Shown: piece by piece, positions 33,445 to 41,421 of the stretch
Layout: each line of letters starts with the position of its first letter
Position numbering within the stretch: position 1 is the stretch's first letter
NCBI GenBank assembly: GCA_045546255.1
Contig: JAZQCK010000038.1
Location: forward strand, 8,614-72,613
Length of the DNA stretch: 64,000 bases
Direction of reading: 5' to 3'
Source: RGIG5612 sp045546255
Lineage (GTDB): Bacteria; Bacillota; Clostridia; Lachnospirales; Lachnospiraceae
Made by a program: the position numbers and the translations under genes
Notes under the pieces: generated by a model
Seen by the model: only the letters and a program-made list of their open reading frames with translations
Database searches by the model: none
Told to the model about the DNA's origin: nothing

Positions 33445-33963
33445 CTAACTCTGATCTAGTATCTCTGCAAACTCCTGCAAGAAAGCCTCTTCCTCCTCGT
33501 GGAAAGCTGCCTTATCCATCCCGCTGAGTTTTTCCGCACCTATCCAGCGCAGCTGCCTTTTCGCTTTTTCTGTTTTGATCGCCAGCTGAGTGTAGTTCGG
33601 ACCAATCAGCAAGAGTCTCAGTACAGTGTCCATCGGGAGGACTCCGCTGCTAATAACTCCTAAGGTGTCAAACAAAATATCATTCGCGACGGGTCCCATA
33701 ACGACATCCACATTCAGCATATCCTCTAATTTTCGGTTCCGAAGAATATATCGAACCCAGTCCTCATCCTTTGAAAATGTTTGGATCGTCAATCCGTTTT
33801 CATCCAGCTCATATTGATTCAGGACGGCTTCTTCGCCTGCCCATCGCCGGGCAAAATCCGAATCCGGAGTCAGATAAAATCCCCATCCAAAATCCGCGTT
33901 TTTTCTTCCATAGTGGATGTCCGGGTTTGGTATTTCAATATTGCTGACATGATACAGCTTCAT
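33445..33963 (-). CDS. DUF3990 protein (ADP-ribosyltransferase-like fold)
   Basis: 172 residues. The start Y-H-V-S-N-I-E-I and D-F-G-W-G-F-Y-L-T near residue 24 correspond to the first strand and the F-G-x-G-F-Y-x-T motif of DUF3990, a fold related to ADP-ribosyltransferases. In many genomes DUF3990 is encoded beside a short DUF3791 protein in a toxin-antitoxin-like pair; no such partner is seen here on either side. Activity as a NAD-dependent modifier is inference. Confidence 0.72.
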   Translation of the reverse strand: MKLYHVSNIEIPNPDIHYGRKNADFGWGFYLTPDSDFARRWAGEEAVLNQYELDENGLTIQTFSKDEDWVRYILRNRKLEDMLNVDVVMGPVANDILFDTLGVISSGVLPMDTVLRLLLIGPNYTQLAIKTEKAKRQLRWIGAEKLSGMDKAAFHEEEEAFLQEFAEILDQS

Positions 33964-34120
33964 ATGTCTTCTCTTTCTTCATAAAAATATCTGCCGCAAT
34001 CATAACAAAAATGAATATTGTTGACAATTTTCCAAAAAACAAATTGCTTTTAACTACAATTAAGGCTCCCTTTTTATAATCCCCTCAAAAGTTGAAACAA
34101 ATGAAAGGAGTTACAAAACT

Positions 34121-34324
34121 ATGACAGGAAATACATTATGTCTTCAGAATATGAATGAATATAGAACTGGTGTCTTCACCGAAAGAAAAAGCAAAAGCAA
34201 GGCGAAGATTGCAAGCAAAAACAAGGACTCTCGCAAGCAAAGATATTTCTGCCTTCCAGGCCAAGACGAAACGACATTAACAGAACTGCTGCTGATCACG
34301 CAGTACCGATTCTTTAGAGGTTAA
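34121..34324 (+). CDS. Small Lys/Ser-rich protein
   Basis: 67 residues, basic centre (K-S-K-S-K-A-K-I-A-S-K-N-K). A good ribosome site (AAAGGAG, nine bases from ATG) and a TATAAT about 45 bases upstream support expression. No family is recognised. A terminator hairpin follows at 34354-34388. Confidence 0.4.
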   Translation: MTGNTLCLQNMNEYRTGVFTERKSKSKAKIASKNKDSRKQRYFCLPGQDETTLTELLLITQYRFFRG

Positions 34325-34353
34325 TATATCATTTTCATTTCTCTCCCTTTCCA

Positions 34354-34388
34354 AAACAAAACTCTGCACTATTGCAGAGTTTTGTTTG
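34354..34388. terminator. Hairpin terminator at the left edge of toxin cassette 2
   Basis: CAAAACTCTGCA/TGCAGAGTTTTG stem with T-run; ends the small basic protein gene and shields the cassette. A similar hairpin stands at the same place in the 44.7 kb copy. Confidence 0.75.
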
Positions 34389-34623
34389 TATATTTCACTT
34401 TTTTGGTAGTATACACAGTTCTTTTATGTATACGTTTGTCGAATATATTACCGGATGTTACCATGATTTTTGGTGCTACCTTAGAACGGTAGGCGGTTAG
34501 CCCTACGTTGTACGCTATTACACTAAGCCTCAACTTTGTTTCGGCAAGTGTAATATGTGTCCCTACGGAGGGACTGTGACCCTTCGATCAGATAGAGAAA
34601 TCTTGAGAAAGGAGGGCTGCGAT

Positions 34624-34740
34624 ATGACAGTGATTGATATTCTGACTATTATCACGTTTGTCGTTGATATTTTTGCTGCAGGATTCGCTGTCGGCAGATA
34701 TATTGAAAAACACAGAAATGACCGCCACTCGATAAAGTAA
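34624..34740 (+). CDS. Small hydrophobic toxin-like peptide (38 aa)
   Basis: M-T-V-I-D-I-L-T-I-I-T-F-V-V-D-I-F-A-A-G start, one membrane helix, then a charged tail R-Y-I-E-K-H-R-N-D-R-H. This is the design of Fst/TxpA/holin-like type I toxins. AAAGGAGGG lies eight bases before the ATG. The tail coding sequence runs into the shared terminator hairpin. The longest of the peptides in this window. Confidence 0.7.
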   Translation: MTVIDILTIITFVVDIFAAGFAVGRYIEKHRNDRHSIK

Positions 34741-34754
34741 GGCGGTCATTCTGA
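34715..34754. terminator. Shared terminator of toxin 2 and its antisense RNA
   Basis: AATGACCGCC...GGCGGTCATT, overlapping the last codons of the toxin ORF; usable in both directions. Confidence 0.6.
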
Positions 34755-34812
34755 TCACTTTCTAATTCGGGCTAACCGTCTATCGGTAGCACCTTTTTTA
34801 TTTTCTAAAAGT

Positions 34813-34841
34813 ATAATAAAGTGACAGAGACAGAAAGTCAA
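34813..34841 (-). promoter_or_regulatory. Antisense RNA promoter of toxin cassette 2
   Basis: Minus strand TTGACT, 17 bases, TATTAT; the RNA would begin just before GGTGCTACCGATAG and overlap the toxin mRNA 3' end. Confidence 0.75.
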
Positions 34842-34853
34842 GCTACCCACTCG

Positions 34854-35987
34854 TCAGTACCGATTATGCACTTTCTCGGCAAAGCACATCAGGTCTTTGA
34901 TCTGCACAACAGTGCCGTCGTCTAAGATGGCCTTGCCGTTCATCCTGCCAAACACCTGATGCTGGTCAGAAACCAGAACTTTAAAATCTAGCTTTGCAGC
35001 GCGGTCTAATACCGGTGTGAACTCCGTCTCGAAGCGACCGTCCGAAGAGGTGAACGTCCATGGATCCATATAGCCACTCTCCGGAATATGGAACGTGATG
35101 TCATCGAGCTTATGCACCACGCCGTTATAAAAAAGTACATTCTCTGTCGCAGCCTTCGTGTTGCCAAAGCCGTATCCAATGTTGAAACCAAAAGCATTGC
35201 CGTTGATGTCCTGGTTGCCGGATCCCCAGTACCAGGTGTTATCATAGGTCCAAACGCCGCGTCCCCAATCCAGCGTCCCAAAGTCCGTCTGCGGATCAAA
35301 CTCATACCGCACACCGTCATACTCCATATAGCCGGACGCACGCATGCAGTTAATTTTCTGATTATAATAAAAGGCGTGCTTCTTGTCCCACGGCGTCGCG
35401 ATCACCATGGAGTCCATCGTCGGCTGCTCCAAAACAATGTCGCAATCGAAGGCCTTGCCCTCATAAAAACGTTCAAAGTGGCAGGTGATGTGGCGCGTCC
35501 CCTCTTCAACAGCAAAGCACATCTGCAGCCGCTTGTCTTTATACTCGGTAACACCGGCCGAAGAATCGGATGGCAACTTCAGCTTTCCCATTGGAAAAGC
35601 ATTCAGCACCGTCTCCGTATGCTCCCATGGCTTCCCGGCAGACTTTGTTTCATCAGCATTCTGCGATTGCCCGGCAGACTTTGCTTCATCAGCATTCTGC
35701 GATTGCCCAGCAGACTTTGCTTCCCCATCTGTCCCATTTGCACCATCAAAGCACAGGAGCGACACTGACTGCAGCCCGATATAGCCGTCGTCGGAAATCG
35801 TAAACGCCCCGGCGAACTTTTCATTCAGAACAAGATAGTAATCCCATTCCTTAATCCGCATCTTTGGCGCCTTGATTTGCGCCCGGTCATATTGCTGCAC
35901 CAAGGAGCGCGACCATCCGGGCTCCCGAAGCTCGCCCTCGCTATTCAGCAGCGGCTGCCTATTCACAACTTCATGATTCCTTGCCAT
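34854..35987 (-). CDS. DUF2804 family protein with internal tandem repeat
   Basis: 377 residues from the ATG at 35987 with AAAGGAG upstream; a basic extension to 36128 overlaps the repeat array and is not believed. The DUF2804 fold is visible from R-Q-P-L-L-N-S-E-G-E at the start to W-Y-W-G-S-G-N and F-G-F-N-I-G-Y-G-F in the core. A tandem repeat E-A-K-S-A-G-Q-S-Q-N-A-D (two and a half copies) interrupts it near residues 90-118. Function unknown; the family is widespread and beta-rich. Confidence 0.8.
   Translation of the reverse strand: MARNHEVVNRQPLLNSEGELREPGWSRSLVQQYDRAQIKAPKMRIKEWDYYLVLNEKFAGAFTISDDGYIGLQSVSLLCFDGANGTDGEAKSAGQSQNADEAKSAGQSQNADETKSAGKPWEHTETVLNAFPMGKLKLPSDSSAGVTEYKDKRLQMCFAVEEGTRHITCHFERFYEGKAFDCDIVLEQPTMDSMVIATPWDKKHAFYYNQKINCMRASGYMEYDGVRYEFDPQTDFGTLDWGRGVWTYDNTWYWGSGNQDINGNAFGFNIGYGFGNTKAATENVLFYNGVVHKLDDITFHIPESGYMDPWTFTSSDGRFETEFTPVLDRAAKLDFKVLVSDQHQVFGRMNGKAILDDGTVVQIKDLMCFAEKVHNRY
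35634..35726 (-). repeat. 36-bp tandem repeat inside the DUF2804 gene
   Basis: Units 35634-35669 and 35670-35705 are nearly identical and a third partial unit runs to 35726. The period is a multiple of three, so the frame is kept. Confidence 0.85.
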
Positions 35988-36030
35988 CCGTCGCTCCTTT
36001 CTGCACGTTTTCATGCATTTCATACTCTCC

Positions 36031-36375
36031 GATGCACGTTTTTGGCGATTGTGCCTCCTCCGCTTTTTGTTTAAAGCTAGAGTCCTCAACCCCTTAGCAG
36101 TCACAACCGCGATTTTCGTGCATTTCACTTACCCAGATGCACGTTTTTGGCGGTTGTGACTCCTCCGCTTTTTGTTTAAAGCTAAAGCCCCCGAGACCCC
36201 AACAGGCACAACCGCGATTTTCGTGCATTTCACTTACCCAGATGCACGTTTTTGGCGGTTGTGACTCCTCCGCTTTTTGTTTAAAGCTGGAGCCCTCGGG
36301 ACCCCAACAGGCACAACCGCGATTTTCGTGCATTTCATACTCCCAGATGCACGTTTTTGGCGGTTGTGACTCCTT
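36031..36375. repeat. 105-bp tandem hairpin repeat array
   Basis: Units begin at 36031, 36136, 36241 and 36346 (period exactly 105). Each junction holds a compact hairpin (36102-36158, 36207-36263, 36312-36368): arms CACAACCGC/GCGGTTGTG and CGTGCAT/ATGCACG around a symmetric T-rich internal loop, with a 13-base apical loop. The first unit is more diverged. Both strands stay open because 105 is divisible by three, but no ribosome site supports translation. Confidence 0.9.
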
Positions 36376-36444
36376 CACGACGATACAGATATAACGCCCG
36401 AGGAGTTCCGCTCATCTCACGTTTCAAAGCAAATAAGAAACTTA

Positions 36445-37434
36445 CTATTTTCCAGCGCCCGCTTCTGCCACAACCGGCTGGTAAGCCGCCCACAGGTCCC
36501 TCTTCTCCCGCTTTTTGCGGTTGATGAGGATCAGGACCACGCAGCCGATCGCCAAAAGGATGGAGGCGCCAATGCTTCCTTCCACGCCAAAGTCAACATT
36601 ATAGAAGAACCCGTCCCGCGCGGAGGCTGCCTCCAGGCGGAAGACGGAGTATTGCGAAACGATGCCGCTATTCGGCAGCCCGAAAATAATGTTCTGGGTG
36701 AAGTTCCATGCAGCGTGGAAAAAGACCGCCATCCAAAAGGCATCATAGTAATAGATAAAAAGTGACAGAAAGATGCCGACGAGCAGGATCTGGAGAACCG
36801 AAAAAACAGTGATTCCCGGATTCATCAGATGCATAGCTGCAAAGACGATGGCATTTCCAACGATAGCAACGACGGAGTGCACGTAGCGGCGCCGTAATTT
36901 TTGATAAAGATACCAACGCATCCCCAGCTCTTCCGCGCCAGACTGGATCGACACCGCCAAAAGGAATGCGAAGAAAATCCCCGGCCGGAACTCATTAAAG
37001 GAAAGATGGATATCGCCCGAAAGACATGAGATCAAAATGCAGAGTCCGTTGAAGCCGAAGCCAAGCAGGAAGCCGATCACGGCGGTCAAAATAGTTTTGC
37101 CGCCTGTGCGTTTTCCAAGGCAGCGCATCATCGGGCGGTTCCGTCTGAAGATCAAGACGACCGCTATTAAAACGATCCAGATTCCAATGAAAACCAGATA
37201 GTCGGACAGGAAGCTGCTGACCTTCGTCCCGAGCAGCGCGCCCGGATTCGAAAGGAGCGCACCGAATCCATTGTCAAGACGGTTCGTCACTTTCTCAAGC
37301 GGAACAAAATGTAAGATCAACATGCCAACAGCGGATCCAAGGGTGATCAACGCAAAAGAGATGATGGCTGCGAGCAGATAAAAGTCCGACCATCTGCCGC
37401 TTCGTCTAATACAGCGCCAATATAGTTTTTTCAT
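36445..37434 (-). CDS. CPBP-family intramembrane protease-like protein
   Basis: 329 residues, about eight membrane segments. The CPBP (Rce1/Abi) motifs are present: E-E-L-G-M-R-W with the glutamate pair near residue 168, F-A-A-M-H-L near 200 and H-A-A-W-N near 242. Family members are intramembrane glutamic proteases that process prenylated or bacteriocin-related peptides; most bacterial ones have unknown targets. AGGT is the only ribosome site, weak. Confidence 0.8.
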   Translation of the reverse strand: MKKLYWRCIRRSGRWSDFYLLAAIISFALITLGSAVGMLILHFVPLEKVTNRLDNGFGALLSNPGALLGTKVSSFLSDYLVFIGIWIVLIAVVLIFRRNRPMMRCLGKRTGGKTILTAVIGFLLGFGFNGLCILISCLSGDIHLSFNEFRPGIFFAFLLAVSIQSGAEELGMRWYLYQKLRRRYVHSVVAIVGNAIVFAAMHLMNPGITVFSVLQILLVGIFLSLFIYYYDAFWMAVFFHAAWNFTQNIIFGLPNSGIVSQYSVFRLEAASARDGFFYNVDFGVEGSIGASILLAIGCVVLILINRKKREKRDLWAAYQPVVAEAGAGK

Positions 37435-37486
37435 TTAAACCTCACGCCCCTTCCAGCCCTACACTTAGACATACGCAGAAACGATT

Positions 37487-38281
37487 TCATCCCTTTAGCT
37501 CCTTTCGGATCTGCATCAGAGCTTTCCCCAAAATGCTCTGGCCGGTCCACTTCTCCGGCTGCCTTGCCTCCGGGTCGTCCGCCGCAAAGCCAATGCCATA
37601 GATATTATCAAAGCGGCTCGCCTCTGCGAGGATCGCATTGCCCGTCGCAAGCAAGCGTTCCTTCAAATCCTCATTCTGTGAAAACTTGGCATAGTTTCCA
37701 TCATAAATAATCTTAGCTTTGCACTCATCCCACTTTGCTGAATCAAAGCCACGGATCTCACGGCCGAGTTTCTTGATAACAGCAGGGTCTGTCTCCTGCA
37801 TGATCTTCCCGTAATATTCGAAGTCGCCCATCGCGAGCGCCTTTTTCGCCATCATGTACTGCTCGCAGTTGGCGTACACAACACCATCCACATTCATTGG
37901 CGCTTGATACCACTGACTTAAGAACCCGTTCTCTTCCTCCGGCATCCAGAAGAAGACGAAATCCTGCTGACCAGCGGAAGCCCCGGCTGAGTCGGAAGAA
38001 CTAGCCGCACCAGCCTCTTCGCCAGCCCCCATCGATCCAAGAAACTCAAACAGCTCCTCAAAAATATCATGGTCCTCTTCCGAAATCTCATCGACATTGA
38101 TCTTGAAGAAATCCAATTCCTTCTCGCCAAGAAAATGGATCATCTGATTGACCAGCATGCGGTGCTCAAAGTCCGGATAGTTTTTCCGGATATACCGAAG
38201 GATAATAAATGCTTCTTCCTGGTGCTGGCCGGAAGACTGCAATTCGCTTGCCCGTTTAAATAACTCTAATGCTCGTCCCAT
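37487..38281 (-). CDS. NADAR domain protein with N-terminal helical extension
   Basis: 264 residues. Residues 1-90 are helical, of unknown type; a Ser/Ala/Gly linker follows (about 85-105); residues 106-264 are a NADAR/YbiA domain (F-F-W-M-P-E-E-E-N-G-F-L-S-Q-W, N-C-E-Q-Y-M-M-A-K-K-A). NADAR enzymes act on N-glycosidic bonds: YbiA-type on riboflavin intermediates, others remove ADP-ribose from guanine bases. The N-terminal part may give specificity. A DUF3990 gene lies 3.5 kb away. Confidence 0.8.
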   Translation of the reverse strand: MGRALELFKRASELQSSGQHQEEAFIILRYIRKNYPDFEHRMLVNQMIHFLGEKELDFFKINVDEISEEDHDIFEELFEFLGSMGAGEEAGAASSSDSAGASAGQQDFVFFWMPEEENGFLSQWYQAPMNVDGVVYANCEQYMMAKKALAMGDFEYYGKIMQETDPAVIKKLGREIRGFDSAKWDECKAKIIYDGNYAKFSQNEDLKERLLATGNAILAEASRFDNIYGIGFAADDPEARQPEKWTGQSILGKALMQIRKELKG

Positions 38282-38369
38282 ACGAAACCTCTTCTTTTTA
38301 TTTGCGAAACGAAAGACCCTTCACGGAGCCCGTCGCTTTATGGCCTCGTCTCACAGTACATTTTCTATA

Positions 38370-39112
38370 TTATACATCCTCTCTCCAAAGCATGAAACGT
38401 TCTTTGTTTTTTTCGTCCTCGACAAACAACACACCATTACAATCCAGAAAATACAAAAACATCGTGGCGGCGATGCGTTTATTGCCATCATAAAAGCTGT
38501 GATTTTTTGTCACGAAATACAGCAGATTGGCAGCTTTCTCTTCTAATGAAGGATATACATCCTGCCCACCAATAGTCTGATAAATGTTCCCAATACTGCC
38601 TTTAAAAGAATCATCCTTTTCTCTTCCAAACAAATCTGACTCAGCGCCAAAACGCATACTTTCGATGACTTTTCTGCATTCCTCATATGTGAGTACGTGG
38701 GTTGCAGCATTCCCCTTTGGCCGCTTCATATTTTGATGGTCATATGCGTCCAAAAGATTTAATGCTTCACCATATCTTTCGATTACCGTCAGAACCTGTT
38801 TTGCGTCCAGAGAAGTTTCGGTTCTTTTCATGAGCTTCAACATCTGTCCCAAATCTGCAAGACGTTTTTGATTTACAGAATACCCTTCTAAAATGTATTG
38901 TTTCAGGACAGAATTTGCCCACTTACGAAATTCAACCCCACGTTTGGATTTTACTCGGTTGCCCACAGATATAATCATGTCGAGATTATAGTATTCCGTC
39001 ATATGGGTCTGGGATTTCCCTTCAATTGCACCATGCTGAGTGGTAGTCGCAAATTTTGCGACCACCTCTTGATCATCCAATTTTTCCCGCAGCGCATTAT
39101 TAATATGCTTCC
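38370..39112 (-). pseudogene. RhuM-Fic fusion gene, N-terminally truncated and frameshifted
   Basis: The intact frame (38370-39080) encodes Y-Y-N-L-D-M-I-I-S-V-G (RhuM core), then a Fic domain with H-S-F-Y-D-G-N-K-R-I-A (H-x-F-x-D-G-N-K-R), so the AMPylation motif is complete. No ATG starts it: the first codon is TTG. Upstream in the same frame, K-H-I-N-N-A-L-R-E-K-L continues the family to a stop at about 39113, while I-A-S-N-R-T-V-G lies in the next phase, as expected from loss of one base. The family's normal N-terminal HTH (about 60 residues) is missing. Confidence 0.7.
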
Positions 39113-39208
39113 CACGGTTCTATTCGATGCAATGATTGCTATAATCGAAAAATGCGAGTAAACTGTTTGTTATTCGTTTGGATGTATCGAAGGAATATAA
39201 AGGAAGTT

Positions 39209-40066
39209 ATGTCAAACCAGATTAAAGGAATCTTATGCATATTGTCGGCGGCCTTTTTCTTTTCGCTGATGGCAGTGTTTATTCGGCTTGCGGGGGACCT
39301 CCCCACAATGCAGAAGGCGCTGTTTCGGAACGCGGTGGCGCTGATCGTTTCAATCGTACTCCTGCTCCGCTCCAAAGAAAAGATCGTCATTAATAAAACC
39401 AATTTGCGCGATCTCTTTGCAAGAGCCGCGTTTGGAACCGTCGGGCTCATTTGTAATTTTTATGCCATCGACCATATGAATATTTCCGACGCCAACATGC
39501 TCAACAAGCTGTCGCCGTTCTTCGCGATCCTGATGAGCATTTTCATCCTGAAAGAGAAAGCAAAGAAGCTGGACTGGATCGTCGTCGCGATTGCTTTCAT
39601 CGGAGCCATGTTCGTGGTAAAACCCGGCTTTTCGATGGCGGCGGTTCCCGGAATCATCGGTTTTATCGGAGGCTTTGGCGCAGGCGTCGCCTATACATTT
39701 GTTAGGAAAATGGGAAAGAACGGCGTCAAAGGTCCGCTCATCGTGTTCTTCTTTTCCGCTTTCTCAACACTCGTCTGTCTGCCGTTTGCAATTATTCAGT
39801 ACCAGCCGATGAGCGGAACGCAGTTCCTGTTCCTTCTGCTTACAGGCATTGCAGCAACCGGCGGCCAGCTTTCGATCACGGCAGCATACACCTTTGCCCC
39901 TGCCAAAGATATTTCGGTCTACGATTACACGCAGGTCATCTTTGCTGCAATCTTTGGATTCTTTATCTTCGCTCAGCAGCCGGACCTCTTAAGCGTCATA
40001 GGATACGTATTGATCATCGGCGTGGCTGTATTTAAGTTTTTGTATGAAAAGAAAAAAGCTGCGTGA
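39209..40066 (+). CDS. DMT-superfamily transporter (EamA)
   Basis: 285 residues from the ATG at 39209 (AAAGGAAG upstream); an extension to 39152 is unsupported. Two EamA repeats give ten membrane helices, with S-L-M-A-V-F-I-R near the start and a repeat beginning near residue 150. Members export amino acids, nucleosides or metabolites. A terminator follows at 40091-40123. Confidence 0.85.
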   Translation: MSNQIKGILCILSAAFFFSLMAVFIRLAGDLPTMQKALFRNAVALIVSIVLLLRSKEKIVINKTNLRDLFARAAFGTVGLICNFYAIDHMNISDANMLNKLSPFFAILMSIFILKEKAKKLDWIVVAIAFIGAMFVVKPGFSMAAVPGIIGFIGGFGAGVAYTFVRKMGKNGVKGPLIVFFFSAFSTLVCLPFAIIQYQPMSGTQFLFLLLTGIAATGGQLSITAAYTFAPAKDISVYDYTQVIFAAIFGFFIFAQQPDLLSVIGYVLIIGVAVFKFLYEKKKAA

Positions 40067-40090
40067 GTAGCGGGGATATATAAGGAGATA

Positions 40091-40123
40091 AAAAGTGCAC
40101 GTGGTGACATGGCGCACTTTTTT
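40091..40123 (+). terminator. Terminator of the EamA gene
   Basis: AAAAGTGC/GCACTTTT stem ending in a T-run, 25 bases after the stop. Confidence 0.65.
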
Positions 40124-40267
40124 AGTGGGTGATTTAATGGACAGTATCTATGTTAGAATGTGGACAAATAGAAAAAAGAAGTTGTTTTGTTCATTGTTTT
40201 AACTCCTTTTTACCTCATTTTTAAATCCTTTCAAGTGCTTGTTGTTTTATCATTTTAAAATCCTTTC

Positions 40268-40300
40268 GCAAAAACAGCGCCGCAAGGGCGCTGTTTCTGT
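40268..40300. terminator. Bidirectional terminator
   Basis: AAACAGCGCC-GCAA-GGCGCTGTTT, a ten-base stem with a tetraloop, T-rich on both sides; ends the zinc-ribbon membrane protein gene on the minus strand. The 170 bases to its left hold nothing else I recognise. Confidence 0.75.
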
Positions 40301-40323
40301 ATAAAGAAATATCTCTCACTTTT

Positions 40324-40572
40324 TTATTTTTTCTTCACCCAACTATGCCCGCAGTTCTGGCAGACGCAGATGGTTTTCTGGACGTTGACGGTTTTCTTGC
40401 CGCCCCGGAGAGCGCGCCACAAAAGATACCAAAGTCCAAAGCAAATAAACCAAAGGATCCTCCACCACCAACCGATGAAGATCCACCACAACACTCCGTG
40501 CTGTGGCTTCTGGTACACTTCGTTGATGACATTCACATTCACATAATTGCTTCCGCATTTTGGACAGACCAT
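40324..40572 (-). CDS. Zinc-ribbon membrane protein
   Basis: 82 residues. C-P-K-C-G at residues 3-7 and C-Q-N-C-G near 71 form a split zinc ribbon around a Trp-rich membrane segment (L-W-W-I-F-I-G-W-W-W). GGAGGG precedes the ATG. Small proteins with this layout are common in Clostridia, role unknown. Confidence 0.7.
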   Translation of the reverse strand: MVCPKCGSNYVNVNVINEVYQKPQHGVLWWIFIGWWWRILWFICFGLWYLLWRALRGGKKTVNVQKTICVCQNCGHSWVKKK

Positions 40573-40651
40573 TTTTATCCCTCCTTAGCAGCCTGTTGCT
40601 CCTGCCAATATAACAATTTCATTATATCAATTCTCATATAGAATTTACATA

Positions 40652-40807
40652 TCATTTCCACCCGGTGCCTTCCTTCTCCCAATAGTCTTCCGGCAATTGC
40701 TTGAAGGCGCCGAAGACGATCAACTGCTCAAATAAAAATTTGTCCTCCGCCTTCGAACTCCGAACATCCTCCGCCATTTCTTCCGCCATTAATTCCTCAT
40801 CGCGCAT
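40652..40807 (-). CDS. Small protein (51 aa)
   Basis: Short minus-strand gene with a very good ribosome site (AGGAGG, eight bases from ATG at 40807). The product begins M-R-D-E-E-L-M-A-E-E-M-A-E-D and continues F-E-Q-L-I-V-F-G-A-F-K-Q-L. It is acidic and helical, with no known family. It lies between a terminator (40857-40890) and the zinc-ribbon gene. A regulatory or antitoxin-like role is possible, not shown. Confidence 0.55.
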   Translation of the reverse strand: MRDEELMAEEMAEDVRSSKAEDKFLFEQLIVFGAFKQLPEDYWEKEGTGWK

Positions 40808-40856
40808 AATTGCATCCTCCTGCAAAGTATGATTGTTTCAGATGCTCTCATGGTAC

Positions 40857-40890
40857 AAAAAAACCTGTCCGATATAGAGGACAGGTTTTT
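40857..40890. terminator. Bidirectional terminator
   Basis: AAAACCTGTCC/GGACAGGTTTT stem flanked by A and T runs, downstream of the RidA gene. Confidence 0.75.
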
Positions 40891-40931
40891 ATCGTCTCTA
40901 TGCTTCTTCAGCGAACTTCAAGGCTTCCTCC

Positions 40932-41336
40932 CTAGTTGATCACTGCAATCACGCTGACTTCGACCAGCGCACCATACTTCATACCTGCCAGGCTCGCAAC
41001 CCCGATCAGGCTGTCCGCCGGATTGTCCAATCCTTCAAACAAAGCAGTTGCCGCGCCGCTTGCAAGAAAATCGTCCATGTGATCTGAAAGCACATAAGTC
41101 GTTGTCATCGCAACATTCTTAGGACCTGCGCCGACTGCTTTCAGTTCAGTCTCAATATTCTTCACGATCTGCTTTATCTGCTCCAGGATATCTCCTTCCC
41201 CAACAATCCTGCCGTCATCCCCGTTGGCGCTGACACCGGAAAGAAAGATCATCTCCTGCGGCGACGAAACTTTGATCACGTTGGTATAAGGTCCTGCCGG
41301 CTTTACATAGCCGTCCGGATTAATTTTCTGTTTCAT
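40932..41336 (-). CDS. RidA family protein
   Basis: 134 residues from the ATG at 41336 with GAGGAG upstream. RidA fold elements: F-L-S-G-V-S-A-N near the start and a V-E-V-S-V-I-A-V-I C-terminus. RidA proteins deaminate reactive enamine/imine intermediates; the canonical active-site Arg before the final strand is not obvious (A-L-V-E replaces R-x-E-x-E), so activity may differ. REP-like hairpins lie just upstream. Confidence 0.78.
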   Translation of the reverse strand: MKQKINPDGYVKPAGPYTNVIKVSSPQEMIFLSGVSANGDDGRIVGEGDILEQIKQIVKNIETELKAVGAGPKNVAMTTTYVLSDHMDDFLASGAATALFEGLDNPADSLIGVASLAGMKYGALVEVSVIAVIN

Positions 41337-41352
41337 AGCTACTCCTCTCAAT

Positions 41353-41418
41353 GGTGACAAGGGGACGGTTCTTTTGTCACCACCTGCTTTTAGGAGACAG
41401 AGAACCGTCCCCTGTCTC
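41353..41418. repeat. REP-like hairpin pair (site 1)
   Basis: GGTGACAA...TTGTCACC (41353-41381) and GAGACAG...CTGTCTC (41394-41418) are hairpins with inverted cores GGGGACGGTTCT and AGAACCGTCCCC. Related units stand at 42265, 43461 and 45814. Confidence 0.85.
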
Positions 41419-41421
41419 TTT

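Larger units (their letters stand above)
34472..34793. repeat. Type I toxin-antitoxin cassette, copy 2 (most complete)
   Basis: Left arm begins GGTGCTACCTTAGAACGG at 34472; right arm ends ACCGTCTATCGGTAGCACC at 34793. Between them: an inserted hairpin, the CGGAGGGACTGTGACCC block, the 38-residue peptide gene and the GACCGCC/GGCGGTC hairpin. Upstream, the TTTTGGTAGTATAC...GTATACGTTTGTCG block is shared with the other copies. Confidence 0.78.

Noticed and set aside
35088..35768. 226-codon plus-strand frame opposite the DUF2804 gene.
   Set aside because: No ribosome site and no recognisable domain; the opposite strand has a family match, so this is a shadow frame.
36094..36394. Open reading frames of 85-94 codons on both strands across the 105-bp repeats, giving Cys-rich 35-residue peptide repeats.
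   Set aside because: Both strands are open only because the period is divisible by three; no ribosome site, and the conserved feature is the hairpin.
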